A stretch of DNA of 64,000 nt from Methanohalophilus profundi (GCF_004137855.1 NZ_QBKB01000002.1:1522750-1586749), one strand, 5' to 3'. Counted from the first letter of the stretch, positions 8,019 to 17,382 are shown. Numbers and translations are program-made. The notes: generated by a model from the sequence alone, not told the origin.

Positions 8019-8996
8019 TTGGATGTACATACCCTTGCCCAAAAACTGCACGATTTTGAGGGTGTATCCCGCAAAGCACCTATCGCAGACATTGCACGTA
8101 TGTTTGATGACGTGAGGGAAAGTTATGGGGGTACTGTCGTTGATATGGGGGATGACGCTGCAATAATTGATATTGGTGGCGATGACGTCATCCTGTTTGC
8201 AGCTGATGGAGTATGGGGCAGGATCACAGAAGCAAGTCCCTGGTGGACGGGTTATACTTCTGTCGTTGTAAATATTAACGATATATCTGCTATGGGGGCA
8301 CGGCCGCTTGCCATGGTTAATGTGATGTCTTCTTCTGATAAGGATGTATGTGACGGTATGCTGCAGGGTATGAAAGACGGGATGAGAAAATTTGGTGTGC
8401 CCATGGTCGGTGGCCATCTGCATCCTGACACACCGTACAATTCACTGGCAGTGTCCATTATAGGGATTGCAAAGAAGGATTGTGTCATTCGCAGTGATAC
8501 CGCCTGTGTAGGTGACACAATTATTGTCGGCTATGATATGGATGGAAAGGTGGGCAAAAACTCCCCTTACAGCTGGGATACGACTTCTTTCAAGGACCCT
8601 GAAACCGTTCGCTCCCGGTTCATGGTCATGCAAAAGATCGGTGAAAAACATCTTGTCACCGCCGGCAAGGACATCAGTAATCCGGGAACCATAGGTACCC
8701 TGGGGATGCTTTGTGAGACAAGTATGGTGGGTGCAGAGATAGACCTGGGACAAATCCCCAAACCCACAGATGTTGCCCTGGATCAGTGGCTTATGATTTA
8801 TCCGGCAACCGGTTATGTTGTGACTGCAAAACCGGAAAATGTCGATGAATGCCTGGATGCATTCGAAGAAGTGGGTATCACTGCTGCAGTCATCGGGAAA
8901 ATTGATGATAGTCGTTGTGTGAAAGTAACAGATGGCGAAGATTCAGCAAACGTTTTTGATTTCAGCAAAGATTTAATAACGGGGATCAAAGAGTAA
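8019..8996 (+). CDS. Methanogenesis marker protein 2 (AIR synthase-like)
   Basis: 325 residues of the AIR synthase/HypE/ThiL fold, in the methanogen-specific marker 2 family. The ATP-binding region shows DMGDDAAIIDIG and VNINDISAMGARPLAMVN; MVGGHLHPDT is family-specific. I place the start at TTG 8019 (MDVHTLAQKLHDFEGVSRK) because GTGGAG lies eight bases upstream. The longer frame would overlap nifB by more than 80 bases. The substrate is unknown; the family is restricted to methanogens. Confidence 0.85.
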   Translation: MDVHTLAQKLHDFEGVSRKAPIADIARMFDDVRESYGGTVVDMGDDAAIIDIGGDDVILFAADGVWGRITEASPWWTGYTSVVVNINDISAMGARPLAMVNVMSSSDKDVCDGMLQGMKDGMRKFGVPMVGGHLHPDTPYNSLAVSIIGIAKKDCVIRSDTACVGDTIIVGYDMDGKVGKNSPYSWDTTSFKDPETVRSRFMVMQKIGEKHLVTAGKDISNPGTIGTLGMLCETSMVGAEIDLGQIPKPTDVALDQWLMIYPATGYVVTAKPENVDECLDAFEEVGITAAVIGKIDDSRCVKVTDGEDSANVFDFSKDLITGIKE

Positions 8997-8998
8997 TT

Positions 8999-9295
8999 TC
9001 ATTCGGATCCCACGTAGGCTTTCAATTCATCATAAAGGTATTGTTCTGCCGCCTGGACGGCTTCAAGTTCTCCCCTGAGTACTATAACTTCCCTTTCATC
9101 ACATTCAACAATGTTCACACCGATCTTTCTCTCAAGGGGTTCAAGATCGAATTCTTCAACAAGATCATAGACCAGGTAGGAAGGAGTGCCCGGAGGGATT
9201 ACTAGGTCATACAGCCCTTCGATTTCAGCTCCCATCTCATCTTCCATTTTCTCCTTGCTCAGTTTTAGGTCTTCGAGGGTCAGTTTTTTTGCCAT
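8999..9295 (-). CDS. Conserved small protein, family not recognised
   Basis: 98 residues, strongly acidic, starting at ATG with GGTGA upstream (MAKKLTLEDLKLSKEKMEDE). The middle has LYDLVIPPGTPSYLVYDLVEEF, then DEREVIVLRGELEAVQAAEQYL. The pattern suggests a small alpha/beta fold, perhaps dimeric. It converges with marker protein 2, with stop codons two bases apart, and is divergent from the radical SAM gene. Codon use and the clean start support a real gene. Confidence 0.6.
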   Translation of the reverse strand: MAKKLTLEDLKLSKEKMEDEMGAEIEGLYDLVIPPGTPSYLVYDLVEEFDLEPLERKIGVNIVECDEREVIVLRGELEAVQAAEQYLYDELKAYVGSE

Positions 9296-9430
9296 AAGTT
9301 CACCCGTAACGTATATCTTGAGGCTAAATTGGTTTTTCTGGTATTATAATTTGTCTATGGTTACAGTTGTAATTCGATTTTAGAAAGTTTGATATACTTT
9401 TATATTTATTGTTTTGAGTGGGAATATATA

Positions 9431-10129
9431 ATGCGACTTATTAATATGGGTTTAAAGGGAGAACAGGTACGTCTGGACTTTTTTGGATGTAACTTGAAAT
9501 GTCCCTATTGTATTCATATCAGGCAACCCTTTGAGGAATACAGTATAGATGAAGTTGCTGACTTTGTCAGCAATTCGGCTGTAAAGAAGGTTTTTATCGG
9601 AGGGGCCGAACCCACTCTCCAGAAGGATTTAATCCCGTTGATTGAGCGGTTGCATTCAATGGGTATGGAGATTATTCTAAAGTCGGATGGCATGAAACCC
9701 GAAGTACTGGAGCAGTCTCTGCCCTTTGTAAAAGGTTTTGTTCTGGAATTGAAGGCACCACTTGAAGACACGGCTGCAATTGAGGAACTTACAGGCATTT
9801 CCTCCAAAAGGGTAGAACAATATGTCGCAAACCTCAAAACATCGATAGATATTGCTAAAACCAGGTGGCTGCGACTCTGGGTTCGTGTAATTCCCGGTTA
9901 TGTTACTGAAGAATCCGTGAAGAGGATGTTGCCTGTTATGGAAGGATCTTCTGAGGTACTTCTTTATCAATTCTTAAGCAATCCCGACTTTGATCTTCCT
10001 TTTGCGGGATACACTTCGCCTGTGCCTGCATGGGAGGATATGGAAAACCTTGCCAGTCTTATTGTGGAAAAGGTGCCCCGTGTAATAATTGTGGGAGAAA
10101 AAGGGCGCAAGATAGTTGGCAAGGAGTAA
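9431..10129 (+). CDS. Radical SAM protein, substrate unknown
   Basis: 232 residues from ATG 9431 (MRLINMGLKGEQVRLDFFG). FGCNLKCPYCIH provides the CxxxCxxC cluster site and IGGAEPTLQKD is a GGE-like motif. The length and lack of extra cysteine domains resemble activase-type archaeal radical SAM proteins. The frame upstream to 9389 has no family-like sequence. A TATA-like stretch (ATACTTTTATATTTATTG) lies upstream. Function unassigned. Confidence 0.75.
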   Translation: MRLINMGLKGEQVRLDFFGCNLKCPYCIHIRQPFEEYSIDEVADFVSNSAVKKVFIGGAEPTLQKDLIPLIERLHSMGMEIILKSDGMKPEVLEQSLPFVKGFVLELKAPLEDTAAIEELTGISSKRVEQYVANLKTSIDIAKTRWLRLWVRVIPGYVTEESVKRMLPVMEGSSEVLLYQFLSNPDFDLPFAGYTSPVPAWEDMENLASLIVEKVPRVIIVGEKGRKIVGKE

Positions 10130-10142
10130 TTTCTACAATCAG

Positions 10143-10228
10143 GTAATGAGCAAGGTATCGTAAAAAAAGCAGATTGGTGGTATGGTGGTGGTACGATATG
10201 AAAGCTGCTTTTCAGCCTTGCCCATTAC
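10143..10228 (+). ncRNA. candidate structured RNA, possible pseudoknot
   Basis: The gap between two genes holds three complementary pairs. GTAATGAGCAAGG (10143-10155) pairs with CCTTGCCCATTAC (10216-10228), 12 of 13. Inside, TATCGTA (10156-10162) matches TACGATA (10192-10198), and AAAAGCAG (10165-10172) matches CTGCTTTT (10205-10212). The two inner pairs cross, so they form a pseudoknot or two alternative folds. No open frame explains it. Strand, promoter and expression are unknown. Confidence 0.4.
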
Positions 10229-10375
10229 AATATCTGCTATGGTGTAAAAAGTATATAAAGATTATTCCTATAATGATTGAGACGCATATATTTGTTTTTT
10301 ATACAGTATCAAGCCGGTCAATTCCTTAACCGGAACATTTATCCATGTCTGCCGGTATGTAATTAATCGATTGAC

Positions 10376-10687
10376 ATGCAGGAATACAAATTAAAACGTG
10401 GTCATTCCCCTGATATTGAACGTATCTATGAAGCGCTTGAGGAATATTTCCCTTCCGATATATCCAGAGAAGGAGATAAATTAGTTACTTCATACGGTGT
10501 TATGAAGGAACTTTCTGTGTGGCTGAACGGTAAAAAACTTGTAGTTGATACAAATTCTGAAGCCGAAGGTGTCTCTGATGAGGTTATTCTTGATACCAAC
10601 AAGAGATTCCGCGATTTTCTCGATAAGGCAACTGGTTACACTGCCAAGGAACGAGTTAAGAACGCCAAGAAGGCAGTTTCCAAATAA
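10376..10687 (+). CDS. DUF5611-type small protein
   Basis: 103 residues, lysine-rich at the C-terminus (KERVKNAKKAVSK). The sequence MQEYKLKRGHSPDIERIYEALEEYF and VMKELSVWLNGKKLVVDT matches the methanogen family I know as DUF5611; no function is established. It lies 11 bases before the chorismate lyase gene on the same strand, so the two are probably co-transcribed. Confidence 0.65.
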   Translation: MQEYKLKRGHSPDIERIYEALEEYFPSDISREGDKLVTSYGVMKELSVWLNGKKLVVDTNSEAEGVSDEVILDTNKRFRDFLDKATGYTAKERVKNAKKAVSK

Positions 10688-10698
10688 TAGGATCATAC

Positions 10699-11217
10699 GT
10701 GTTTGTCAATCGCGACTTTCTCAAGGATCTCAAGGCTTTTGAGATTCCCACATGCCTGCGTGTCTGTGCAGGTACCGATGGTTCTGTCACCTTCCTGCTG
10801 GAGATTATGACCCGTCATGAAGTTGAGGTAATTACCGAGGATCAGCACCTTGTAAAAGCCGATGAGGAGATGGCCGGGCTTTTGGATGTGGATGTTGGTG
10901 AAGAGGTGAATCATCGCACCGTGCGATTGGTGGCGGATGGTGTCCCTTATGTTCATGCGGTTTCTCTCTCTCCTATAGGCCGTATGCCAGAAGAGGTTCG
11001 CAGGGACATGATGCGTGCCGATATACCAATTGGTAAGATCCTGCGTAATTACGGCATGGAAACCCGCAGGGACTTTGATACCATACAGATGGAATCCGAT
11101 GGTCCACTTTTTGGCAGTCGGGAATATCTCTCAAGGACCTATCGTATTGTGCACCACAATGACATGCTCATGTGGATCAAAGAACGCTTCCCTGCAGATG
11201 GTCGATGGTTGCTCTGA
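10699..11217 (+). CDS. Chorismate pyruvate-lyase family (DUF98), 4-hydroxybenzoate synthesis
   Basis: 172 residues from GTG 10699. The DUF98 family in methanogens includes the enzyme that splits chorismate to 4-hydroxybenzoate and pyruvate, the first step to the aryl part of methanopterin. Family-like segments are LRVCAGTDGSVTFLLEI, HRTVRLVADGVPYVHAVSLSPI and the C-terminal LFGSREYLSRTYRIVHH. It sits with a small DUF5611 gene and just before tRNA-Thr. Confidence 0.8.
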   Translation: MFVNRDFLKDLKAFEIPTCLRVCAGTDGSVTFLLEIMTRHEVEVITEDQHLVKADEEMAGLLDVDVGEEVNHRTVRLVADGVPYVHAVSLSPIGRMPEEVRRDMMRADIPIGKILRNYGMETRRDFDTIQMESDGPLFGSREYLSRTYRIVHHNDMLMWIKERFPADGRWLL

Positions 11218-11287
11218 ACCGAATCCGGAAAACCGAAAACTTATTATGGTATCACTCCTATTGAGGGGTCGCAGTCAAGAAAAGCGT

Positions 11288-11359
11288 GCCTCGGTGGCTT
11301 AGGGGTGTAGTGCGTCCTTGGTAAGGACGAGGTCGCGGGTTCGAATCCCGCCCGAGGCT
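11288..11359 (+). tRNA. tRNA-Thr (GGT)
   Basis: A 72-base cloverleaf. The acceptor GCCTCGG pairs with CCGAGGC, the anticodon stem CGTCC/GGACG encloses TTGGTAA with anticodon GGT, and the T arm is GCGGGTTCGAATCCCGC. The discriminator is T and CCA is not encoded. The accessory region starts directly downstream; I saw no second copy of the tRNA 3' end that would mark an integration site. Confidence 0.95.
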
Positions 11360-11850
11360 TTAAACTTTCAGTACAAAGCCCATCTTTTAGAATTGATTGT
11401 ATTAAATTCACTTTTTTTGCGGCATTGTTGAATGCTGAATTATTATTGTGGCAATATTCCTTATTTTCAACCTATCATATCAGTCTGAAAAATAGATTTC
11501 CACCATCTTTCTATCGTTGAGGTAAGACAACGTGTGGTTTTGCCAAACCCAACAATAAGAACGCAGTGGAAAACCGTAAGCTTTGAGTTGTGTGGGTAAA
11601 GTCTGAAACAAAGACATTAAAACTGGATTTTACTTATCATTCATTCGGATATGCTGATTTCTATCATTGGTTTGATTTCTTATTTTGCAGTATAGAAACA
11701 AAATAACAGACAATACAATTTTTCATATCAAACCACCTCTAAAAAATACAATGAAGTCCTACCTCTCCTAAAAAACTGAAATAGCAAAACTTATACAACT
11801 TACCATCAATCATTTGCTGGAAAAATAAAATATGAAAGGGGTGCTAAAAA
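11360..11850. other. intergenic stretch between tRNA-Thr and helicase, AT-rich
   Basis: About 490 bases without a convincing gene. It holds one copy of a degenerate 45-base element (11565-11609) repeated inverted at 17153-17197. On the minus strand this part reads through a short open frame containing LPTQLKAYGFPL, suggesting the decayed end of a protein gene, possibly from a mobile element. The last 20 bases carry the helicase ribosome-binding site (AGGGGTG). Confidence 0.5.
11565..11609 (-). repeat. degenerate inverted repeat, copy A
   Basis: Read on the minus strand, this 45-base segment matches 17153-17197 on the plus strand at 35 of 45 positions, with the shared core CCCACACA and CGGTTT. 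The two copies face each other around a 5.6-kb accessory segment. They may be remnants of one gene or element end. Confidence 0.5.
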
Positions 11851-14800
11851 TTGGGAGATATTGAACTCAATCCTTCACAATCACAGGCAGTTGATTATAC
11901 AGACGGACCACTTCTAATACTCGCAGGTCCTGGTTCTGGCAAAACCCTGACCATTACGGAAAAGTCGTAAACCTTGTGGATGAAGGATTTTCTCCTGAAT
12001 GCATACTTGCCCTGACATTTTCTGAAAAGGCTGCAGGTGAGATGGAGGAGAGAATCGAATACCGCATTGGAGAATCCAGTGCAATTACGGTATCCACCTT
12101 TCATTCCTACTGCAATGATTTGCTCAAGGAGTTCTCCCTCTATGTTGGCATTAATCAGGGTACCAGATTGATTTCACAGGAACACTCACATGTCTGGGGA
12201 ATAAACAATATCGACTCCTTTGGTTTTGAGAATATTGCGATTCCCAACAGACCCTATGATCTCATCACAAGCCTGCTGGAGGGTGTGTCTCAGTTACATG
12301 ACCATCTGGTAGGTCCGCAGGAATTGCAGGATTTTGTCACGCGAAAGCTGGATGAAACCGTTGACGAAGAAGAAAGGGATGAACTGCTCAAACTTGCCGA
12401 CCTTGCCAGGTTCTATTCACATTACCAGCAGTACAAACTGGGCCATAATTTCATGGATTACGATGACATGATCACAATGACATGTCGCCTGCTGGAAAAC
12501 AATGCCGTTGTTCGAAATCAGATTCGCAACAGATATGATTACGTCCTGGTAGATGAATTCCAGGATACAAATTATGCCCAGCTCTATCTTATCAATCTAA
12601 TTGCCGATGGCACAAATCTTACCTGTGTTGCTGATGATGACCAGTGCATATACAGATTCAGGGGTGCCTATCTTTCCAATATCAAACAACTGCAGGATTA
12701 CTATGCATCCCTTGAGAAAATACCCCTGGATCGCAATTACAGGTCCAGCTCACAGATTGTACAATTATCCCAGCAATTGATTGCAACAAACCCGGAGAGG
12801 GAAGCTAAGACTCTGCATTCCCACAATGGCGATGGGGAGAAAATAAAGGTAGTAAAATCCCCGGATGATTCCAGTGAGGCTCAATGGGTTGCAGATGAGA
12901 TTAAGCGGCTGATTGAAGAAGAGGATATTGCTCCTGAAGAGATCTTTGTACTTACCAGGAAACGTGCTGATGGGAAAAAGTACAGTGATGCATTGAAAGG
13001 CAAAATGATCCCTGTGGAATATGTGGGCAATCTGCAGCTTAAAAATTATCCCATTGTACAGGAAGCCCTGGCCTACATGCATATTGTCGCTGATCCCTTC
13101 AACAATGGAATTGCCTTTGCCAAAGTGTTTGCAAGGGAAGGAGTAAGTGAGCATGACCTCCAGAAGATCAATACTGTGGCAAAAAAGCTCAGCCGGGAAA
13201 CGGAACTGGAAGGGGACGGAATCTATTCTGTGCTGCAACACCATCTGGATGATGTCCATGTAATTCAAAAGGCACTTGTCAAGTCCATCCTTGTCAGGCT
13301 CAATGAACTTATCGATTACAGGAAAAATCACCTGCCCTCTGATACTGTGAAATATCTGTTATCCGAGAAAACCGACCTGTACAGGGCCCAGTTGCTTGCA
13401 GATACCGTGAATTCCAGAAGGAATATTCATATCCTCAATTCCCTGACCAGTATGGTACAAGACCTGGAACTTGTGGACGGGGGTTCTGAATTTGCCAGGG
13501 CTGTTGAATATCTGGAACTGGTTTTCAATCTGGATATCGGGGATGAGGAATCCAGTGAGGAAAATACTGTTAAGGTTATGACCATTCATCAGTCAAAGGG
13601 GAAAGAAGCAAAGGTTGTCTTTGTCTGTGATATGGCTGACCGCCATCTACCCCTGAGATTCACCAAAAAGCAATTCCGTGTTCCCAGGGAACTTGAGAAA
13701 GGTGTGCAGAGGGATGTGGAGGATAAAATCCTGCATCTGGAGGAAGAGCGCAGGCTGGCCTATGTAGCCATGACCCGGTCCAGGGAAAAACTGTACCTTA
13801 CATTTCCTGAAAAATATACAGGCAACAAACGAGGTATCAAACCCAGTGAGTTTGTCACCCAGTTAGATTATGAATCCAATCCCCTGGTCGAATACATTGA
13901 AACTGACAAATTGCAGGATACAGAGACTGTTGCCACGGAATCGCCATTGAAAGGAAAACAGGATGAATATCTCAGGCTTTTGGACATGTATGCCGGCCAG
14001 GGCCAGATGAAGCAGGCACTCGAGTCACTGGTGGTGCTGGCTCAGTTAAAAGAGATAGAGGAAAAGGGCAACCTGGCTGTTTTTGATATTGAGGATTTTC
14101 TGAAGGTCACACCTAAAGAGATGGGAGAATTGGAGGCACTGGTGAATGAAGATTTACCACCTCTTGTAGATTCTGATATGCGCTTTTCAGCGTCCAAGAT
14201 CAGGCAATACATGGAATGTCCCCTGAAATTCAAGTATAGCAATGTACTGAATATACCGATTCCTCAAAAGACATTCTTCCAGACAGGAACCGATGTGCAT
14301 TCTGTGTTTGAACAGCTTTGCAGGCACAAGATGCAGGGCGAGTCCATCGATATGGAACTTGCCACTCGTATCCTGGATAAAACCTGGGATGGCTCTGTTT
14401 TCGATTCAGAGACCCACGAGCAGCAGGAACTTAAAAGAGTCAGGCAGATGCTGGAATACTGGTTTGAGTTTGAGGAAAGTAATGTCAATGAAACGATTGC
14501 TGTGGAGGAAAAGTTCAATCTCAAACTTGATGGAGCACAGTTTGGAGGAGTAATTGACCGAATCGACCAAACCCCTGCGGGCGATTATATTGTTATTGAT
14601 TACAAGACCAGTAAAAATCCATTGAGCAAGAACAAGATGCCAGAAGATGTACAACTTGCCCTGTACTGTCAGGCTGTCAGAGAAAGGTATGGCAAGTATC
14701 CCATCAAAGCAGGGCTGATGTATGTCAATCCGAATGTCCGGGACCTCAGGTTAATGGATGTAGATGAAGCACAGATCAATTCTGTACTTGATGGTGTCAG

Positions 14801-14906
14801 GGAGATTGTGGCAGATATTAAGGCCGAGGATTTTGAGATCAAGGAAGAGCCGAACTGTTATTTCTGTGATTATAAGGGGATTTGTGAGTGGTACAATGAA
14901 AGTTGA
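11851..14906 (+). pseudogene. UvrD-type helicase with RecB/AddB-like Fe-S nuclease domain, frameshifted near the 5' end
   Basis: TTG 11851 has AGGGGTG upstream. The first 39 codons contain Walker A GPGSGKT and end at TAA 11968. The frame resumes one base back as [10 protein letters not shown] and runs to 14906, giving about 1015 residues if A4 at 11960-11963 was A5. Helicase motifs are LTFSEKAAGEM, VDEFQDTN, DDDQCIYRFRGA, LDRNYRS, MTIHQSKGKE and VAMTRSREK. The C-terminal nuclease has MECPLKFKY, GGVIDRID, IDYKTSK and CYFCDYKGIC, so four cysteines can bind a 4Fe-4S cluster as in AddB and Cas4. It resembles single-chain helicase-nucleases used in end resection or defence. The break removes Walker A, but may be a sequence error. 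Confidence 0.85.
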
Positions 14907-14957
14907 AAGGAGGAACTCCCTCCTAACAGAAGCATTTGTCATCTAAAAAAGTGAGAA

Positions 14958-15440
14958 TCAATATTTCTTATGATGAGGGTCTTTTTGAAATCCCAGAGCT
15001 TTTGAGGCTGCATAGTCCGCCTTTTCATTCTGTTCTCGAGGAATCCATTCCAGTTTTATTGAATTGAACTGTCCGACTAGTTTTTTAGCAATCTGGCAGG
15101 GACCTTTAAGATTATCACTTTTTACAGACCATTTTCCATTGACTTGATTTACTACAAGTTTGCTATCTCCCTGTACATTGATGTCAGTCCAACCAAGTGC
15201 TTGTGCCTTTTTTAATCCTTGAATTAGAGCATTGTACTCTGCTTCATTATTAGTGCCAGTCCCTTCAAGCATTTCGGATATTTCATGTAGGACTTGTCCA
15301 TTGTCAAGAAGAACTGCTCCGGTTCCTCTTTTACCGGGATTTGGTATTGCAGCTCCATCAAATTGAATTTGTTTCATCCATTCACATATTTTAGATATCA
15401 TATAAAGAAGCTTTGCTATTTGTTGTTTGTAGATTTTCAT
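14958..15440 (-). CDS. rnhA: Ribonuclease HI family protein
   Basis: Up to 160 residues; degrades RNA in RNA-DNA hybrids. The catalytic acidic residues are seen in IQFDGAAIPNPG (D), TNNEAEYNAL (E), VQGDSKLV (D) and REQNEKAD (last D). The true start may be ATG 15377 (MKQIQFDG) or 15401, since the first 20 residues are outside the fold and no candidate has a clear ribosome site. It converges with the helicase gene. The basic hybrid-binding domain of eukaryotic forms is absent. Confidence 0.85.
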   Translation of the reverse strand: MKIYKQQIAKLLYMISKICEWMKQIQFDGAAIPNPGKRGTGAVLLDNGQVLHEISEMLEGTGTNNEAEYNALIQGLKKAQALGWTDINVQGDSKLVVNQVNGKWSVKSDNLKGPCQIAKKLVGQFNSIKLEWIPREQNEKADYAASKALGFQKDPHHKKY

Positions 15441-15482
15441 AACTACTTGTGTATAAATATGTACTCAAATATTGGCTAATGA

Positions 15483-15761
15483 TCACATAAAGAACAACGC
15501 TTTCTGGACAGCATCTATCGGGTCATCATAAAAAGAGAGCTGGAACTTGCTCAACACTTCAGGTGGTACGCTCCCCAACCGTGCAGTTGAAGCAGATGGG
15601 ATCAATACTTTCTTTGCTCCGCCGTCAAGACACACCTGCAGAAGGTCTGCCAAATTATCCACTGCATTAATGGAGCCACCTATTGTCATATCTCCAATTA
15701 TGGCAGTTTGTTCATGCAGTGGTTTGTCAAGGGCTCCGGAACAGAGACTGATAAAAGCCTT
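15483..15761 (-). pseudogene. brxL: brxL remnant (C-terminus of the BREX Lon-like protein)
   Basis: The 92 codons before the stop read AFISLCSGALDKPL, then IIGDMTIGGSINAVDNLADL, IPSASTARLGSVPPEVLSKF and FYDDPIDAVQKAL. I recognise this as the end of BrxL, the AAA/Lon-like effector of BREX phage defence. The frame is blocked by TAA at 15762-15764, after which the sequence is unrelated. A full BrxL is over 600 residues, so more than 80% is missing. No other BREX gene (brxA, brxB, brxC, pglX, pglZ) is present, so this is a decayed defence locus. Confidence 0.7.
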
Positions 15762-15812
15762 TTAGATTGGAAAAAATACATAAAAGATACACAAAAGGCT
15801 AAATCATCTTGG

Positions 15813-16100
15813 ATGATACAAATAGACAATTATGTGTGTCCAAATATGACAAACACAACTCATTTGGGAAAAAAATCAAATAAAAATTTATGTATGCTCC
15901 CGGATTATGCATATGATACTTTGGAGAATTGTAATCCTAAAAGGTGTCGCTATAAGGTAAAGACAATAAGTCAAACACATTGGAAGATAGAGTTAGAAAG
16001 GCATGAATGTCCGTACAGATTATCTGCTAAATGTCAATATGGAAAGTCAACAATATTTAATTTGGAAGAATGTAATCGCAATTATTGTCCATTAAATTAA
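15813..16100 (+). CDS. Small Cys-rich protein, unknown
   Basis: The frame is open from 15708, but its first part lies over the brxL remnant; ATG 15813 (MIQIDNYVCPNM) gives 95 residues. Eight cysteines occur in pairs: VCPNM, NLCMLPDY, NCNPKRCRY, HECPYRL, KCQYGK and CNRNYCPLN. This suggests a zinc- or iron-binding protein. Codon use is AT-rich like the rest of the accessory region. I do not recognise a family and there is no clear ribosome site, so the call is moderate. Confidence 0.45.
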   Translation: MIQIDNYVCPNMTNTTHLGKKSNKNLCMLPDYAYDTLENCNPKRCRYKVKTISQTHWKIELERHECPYRLSAKCQYGKSTIFNLEECNRNYCPLN

Positions 16101-16162
16101 AAATTGAATCTATTTGTTCTGTTGATAGTTAGTGATATATGATAAATCAAAATTTTTCGACA

Positions 16163-16456
16163 TTATTTTAGTTCAAATGATTTACATATTGAATTATTTG
16201 CAATAACGTTTAGGTTCTTCAAATTACATAAGATTCCATATTCCATGTAATACGAACAAGTCTTACAACAGTAGGGTTTGTTGCATATTTTTCTTTTGAT
16301 TTCATTAACTTTATTTGTAGCAAATCTTTTTCCAGTTGCGTATTTAAGTTGTTCATAAGGTATATTACACATCATTCTGTATACATGTGCAGAAGAAGGG
16401 GGGTTCCAATCATTGTAGACCTGGTGACTACCATTTCCAAGAAAAGGTAAGAGCAT
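16163..16456 (-). CDS. Small Cys-rich protein, unknown (possible)
   Basis: 97 codons; the C-terminal half has ICNKPYCCKTCSYYMEYGILC, a dense cysteine cluster like a metal-binding knuckle, and ends ICKSFELK. The opening (MLLPFLGNGSHQVYNDWNPP) may not be coding, and an internal ATG at MMCNIPYEQ is an alternative start. It converges with the other Cys-rich gene, and together they may be a small accessory pair. Confidence 0.4.
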   Translation of the reverse strand: MLLPFLGNGSHQVYNDWNPPSSAHVYRMMCNIPYEQLKYATGKRFATNKVNEIKRKICNKPYCCKTCSYYMEYGILCNLKNLNVIANNSICKSFELK

Positions 16457-16499
16457 CGATTTGCAAGATGGATAAAAATAGATATGCGAATAAAAAGTA

Positions 16500-16877
16500 T
16501 CAGATTTTTTCTTTGAGACCGTTTATACTTTCGTAAATCATCTGATTTTCAAAAAGAACCTGTTCTTCAATGCTTGAAATGATAGAATCCATGGGTACAA
16601 TCAACTTGTAATATTTCTTAGGTCTGCCTTTTCCACCATTGGCTTTAACTTCCCTATAATCAACCCATCCTTTTTTCTTTATCAGGAAATTCATTGCAAT
16701 ACTGACCTCAGGTTGTTTCAAACCCGCCATATTCTCTATATTGCAGGACGAAATTTCATCTCCACAGGAAAGACATGCAAGCGTTCCTGCGATAGGTCTT
16801 GAATAATTTAAATTTCGTAGTATCTTTGCAATTTCCTTCTGTTTTTCGTTCATCGTAAATTGCTTCTCTTCTTGCAT
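16500..16877 (-). CDS. Winged-helix transcriptional regulator
   Basis: 125 residues. Helices NEKQKEIAKILRNLNYSRPI and ENMAGLKQPEVSIAMNFLIK form a helix-turn-helix, and the wing is GGKGRPKKYYKL, typical of archaeal TrmB/ArsR-like regulators. A cysteine group (LACLSCGDEISSC) in the loop before the recognition helix could sense metal or redox state. The C-terminal coiled-coil (SIEEQVLFENQMIYESI) suggests dimerisation. It is the only regulator in the accessory region; its target is unknown. Confidence 0.65.
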   Translation of the reverse strand: MQEEKQFTMNEKQKEIAKILRNLNYSRPIAGTLACLSCGDEISSCNIENMAGLKQPEVSIAMNFLIKKKGWVDYREVKANGGKGRPKKYYKLIVPMDSIISSIEEQVLFENQMIYESINGLKEKI

Positions 16878-17382
16878 TATAACACCAAGGACTAACTCAA
16901 TATTGTAATAGTAATTTTAATTATATTTATAATAATATGTTAATAGGCCTGTAGTATTGAACTTCGTCTACTCAAAAATTAGTTTTTTGGAAATGGAGGG
17001 ATACTTTTATTTTGCCCAAATCTTCCCAATAACCTAGCAAATTCGGGATTTTTATAGAATTACAGGCAAATATACCTATTCATATCAAAAACCTCTTAAA
17101 ATCGATTCTGAAAAGCATATAATATCAATCACAGTTCAACGTTTCCTTTCATGTTTGAGATTTTGCCCACACACCTTTCCGCTTGCGGTTTCCCACTTCA
17201 TTTTGCCAGTTTCAGTGTAGCAGAGCTACAGCATGGATTATCGGTAAAATAAGACTGTATTTCTAAAGAAACCCAACTCGGTATATCAGAAGCGCTATAT
17301 ATAATGAAACTCATGAAACAAATCAGATGGGTAAAATGAAACCTGTTCAGCATACAAACAAGGTTTCGGGTTATGTGGTAAA
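16878..17382. other. AT-rich intergenic stretch upstream of the PAS kinase
   Basis: About 505 bases. Contains copy B of the degenerate repeat (17153-17197). Its plus strand reads LPTHLSACGFPL in a short frame, matching LPTQLKAYGFPL of copy A, so both look like ends of the same lost gene. Several TATA-like tracts occur near 16905-16935. No intact gene is seen. Confidence 0.5.
17153..17197 (+). repeat. degenerate inverted repeat, copy B
   Basis: Partner of 11565-11609 in opposite orientation (35 of 45 identical). Shared blocks are CCCACACA, GCTT and CGGTTT. Probably a remnant of the same element end on the far side of the helicase/brxL segment. Confidence 0.5.

Noticed and set aside
11960-11963. 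Programmed frameshift in the helicase
   Set aside because: The A4 run is too short for a typical slip site and the same one-base loss recurs in many unrelated genes.
12765-13331. 188-codon minus-strand frame
   Set aside because: Antisense shadow of the helicase gene with no recognisable motif.
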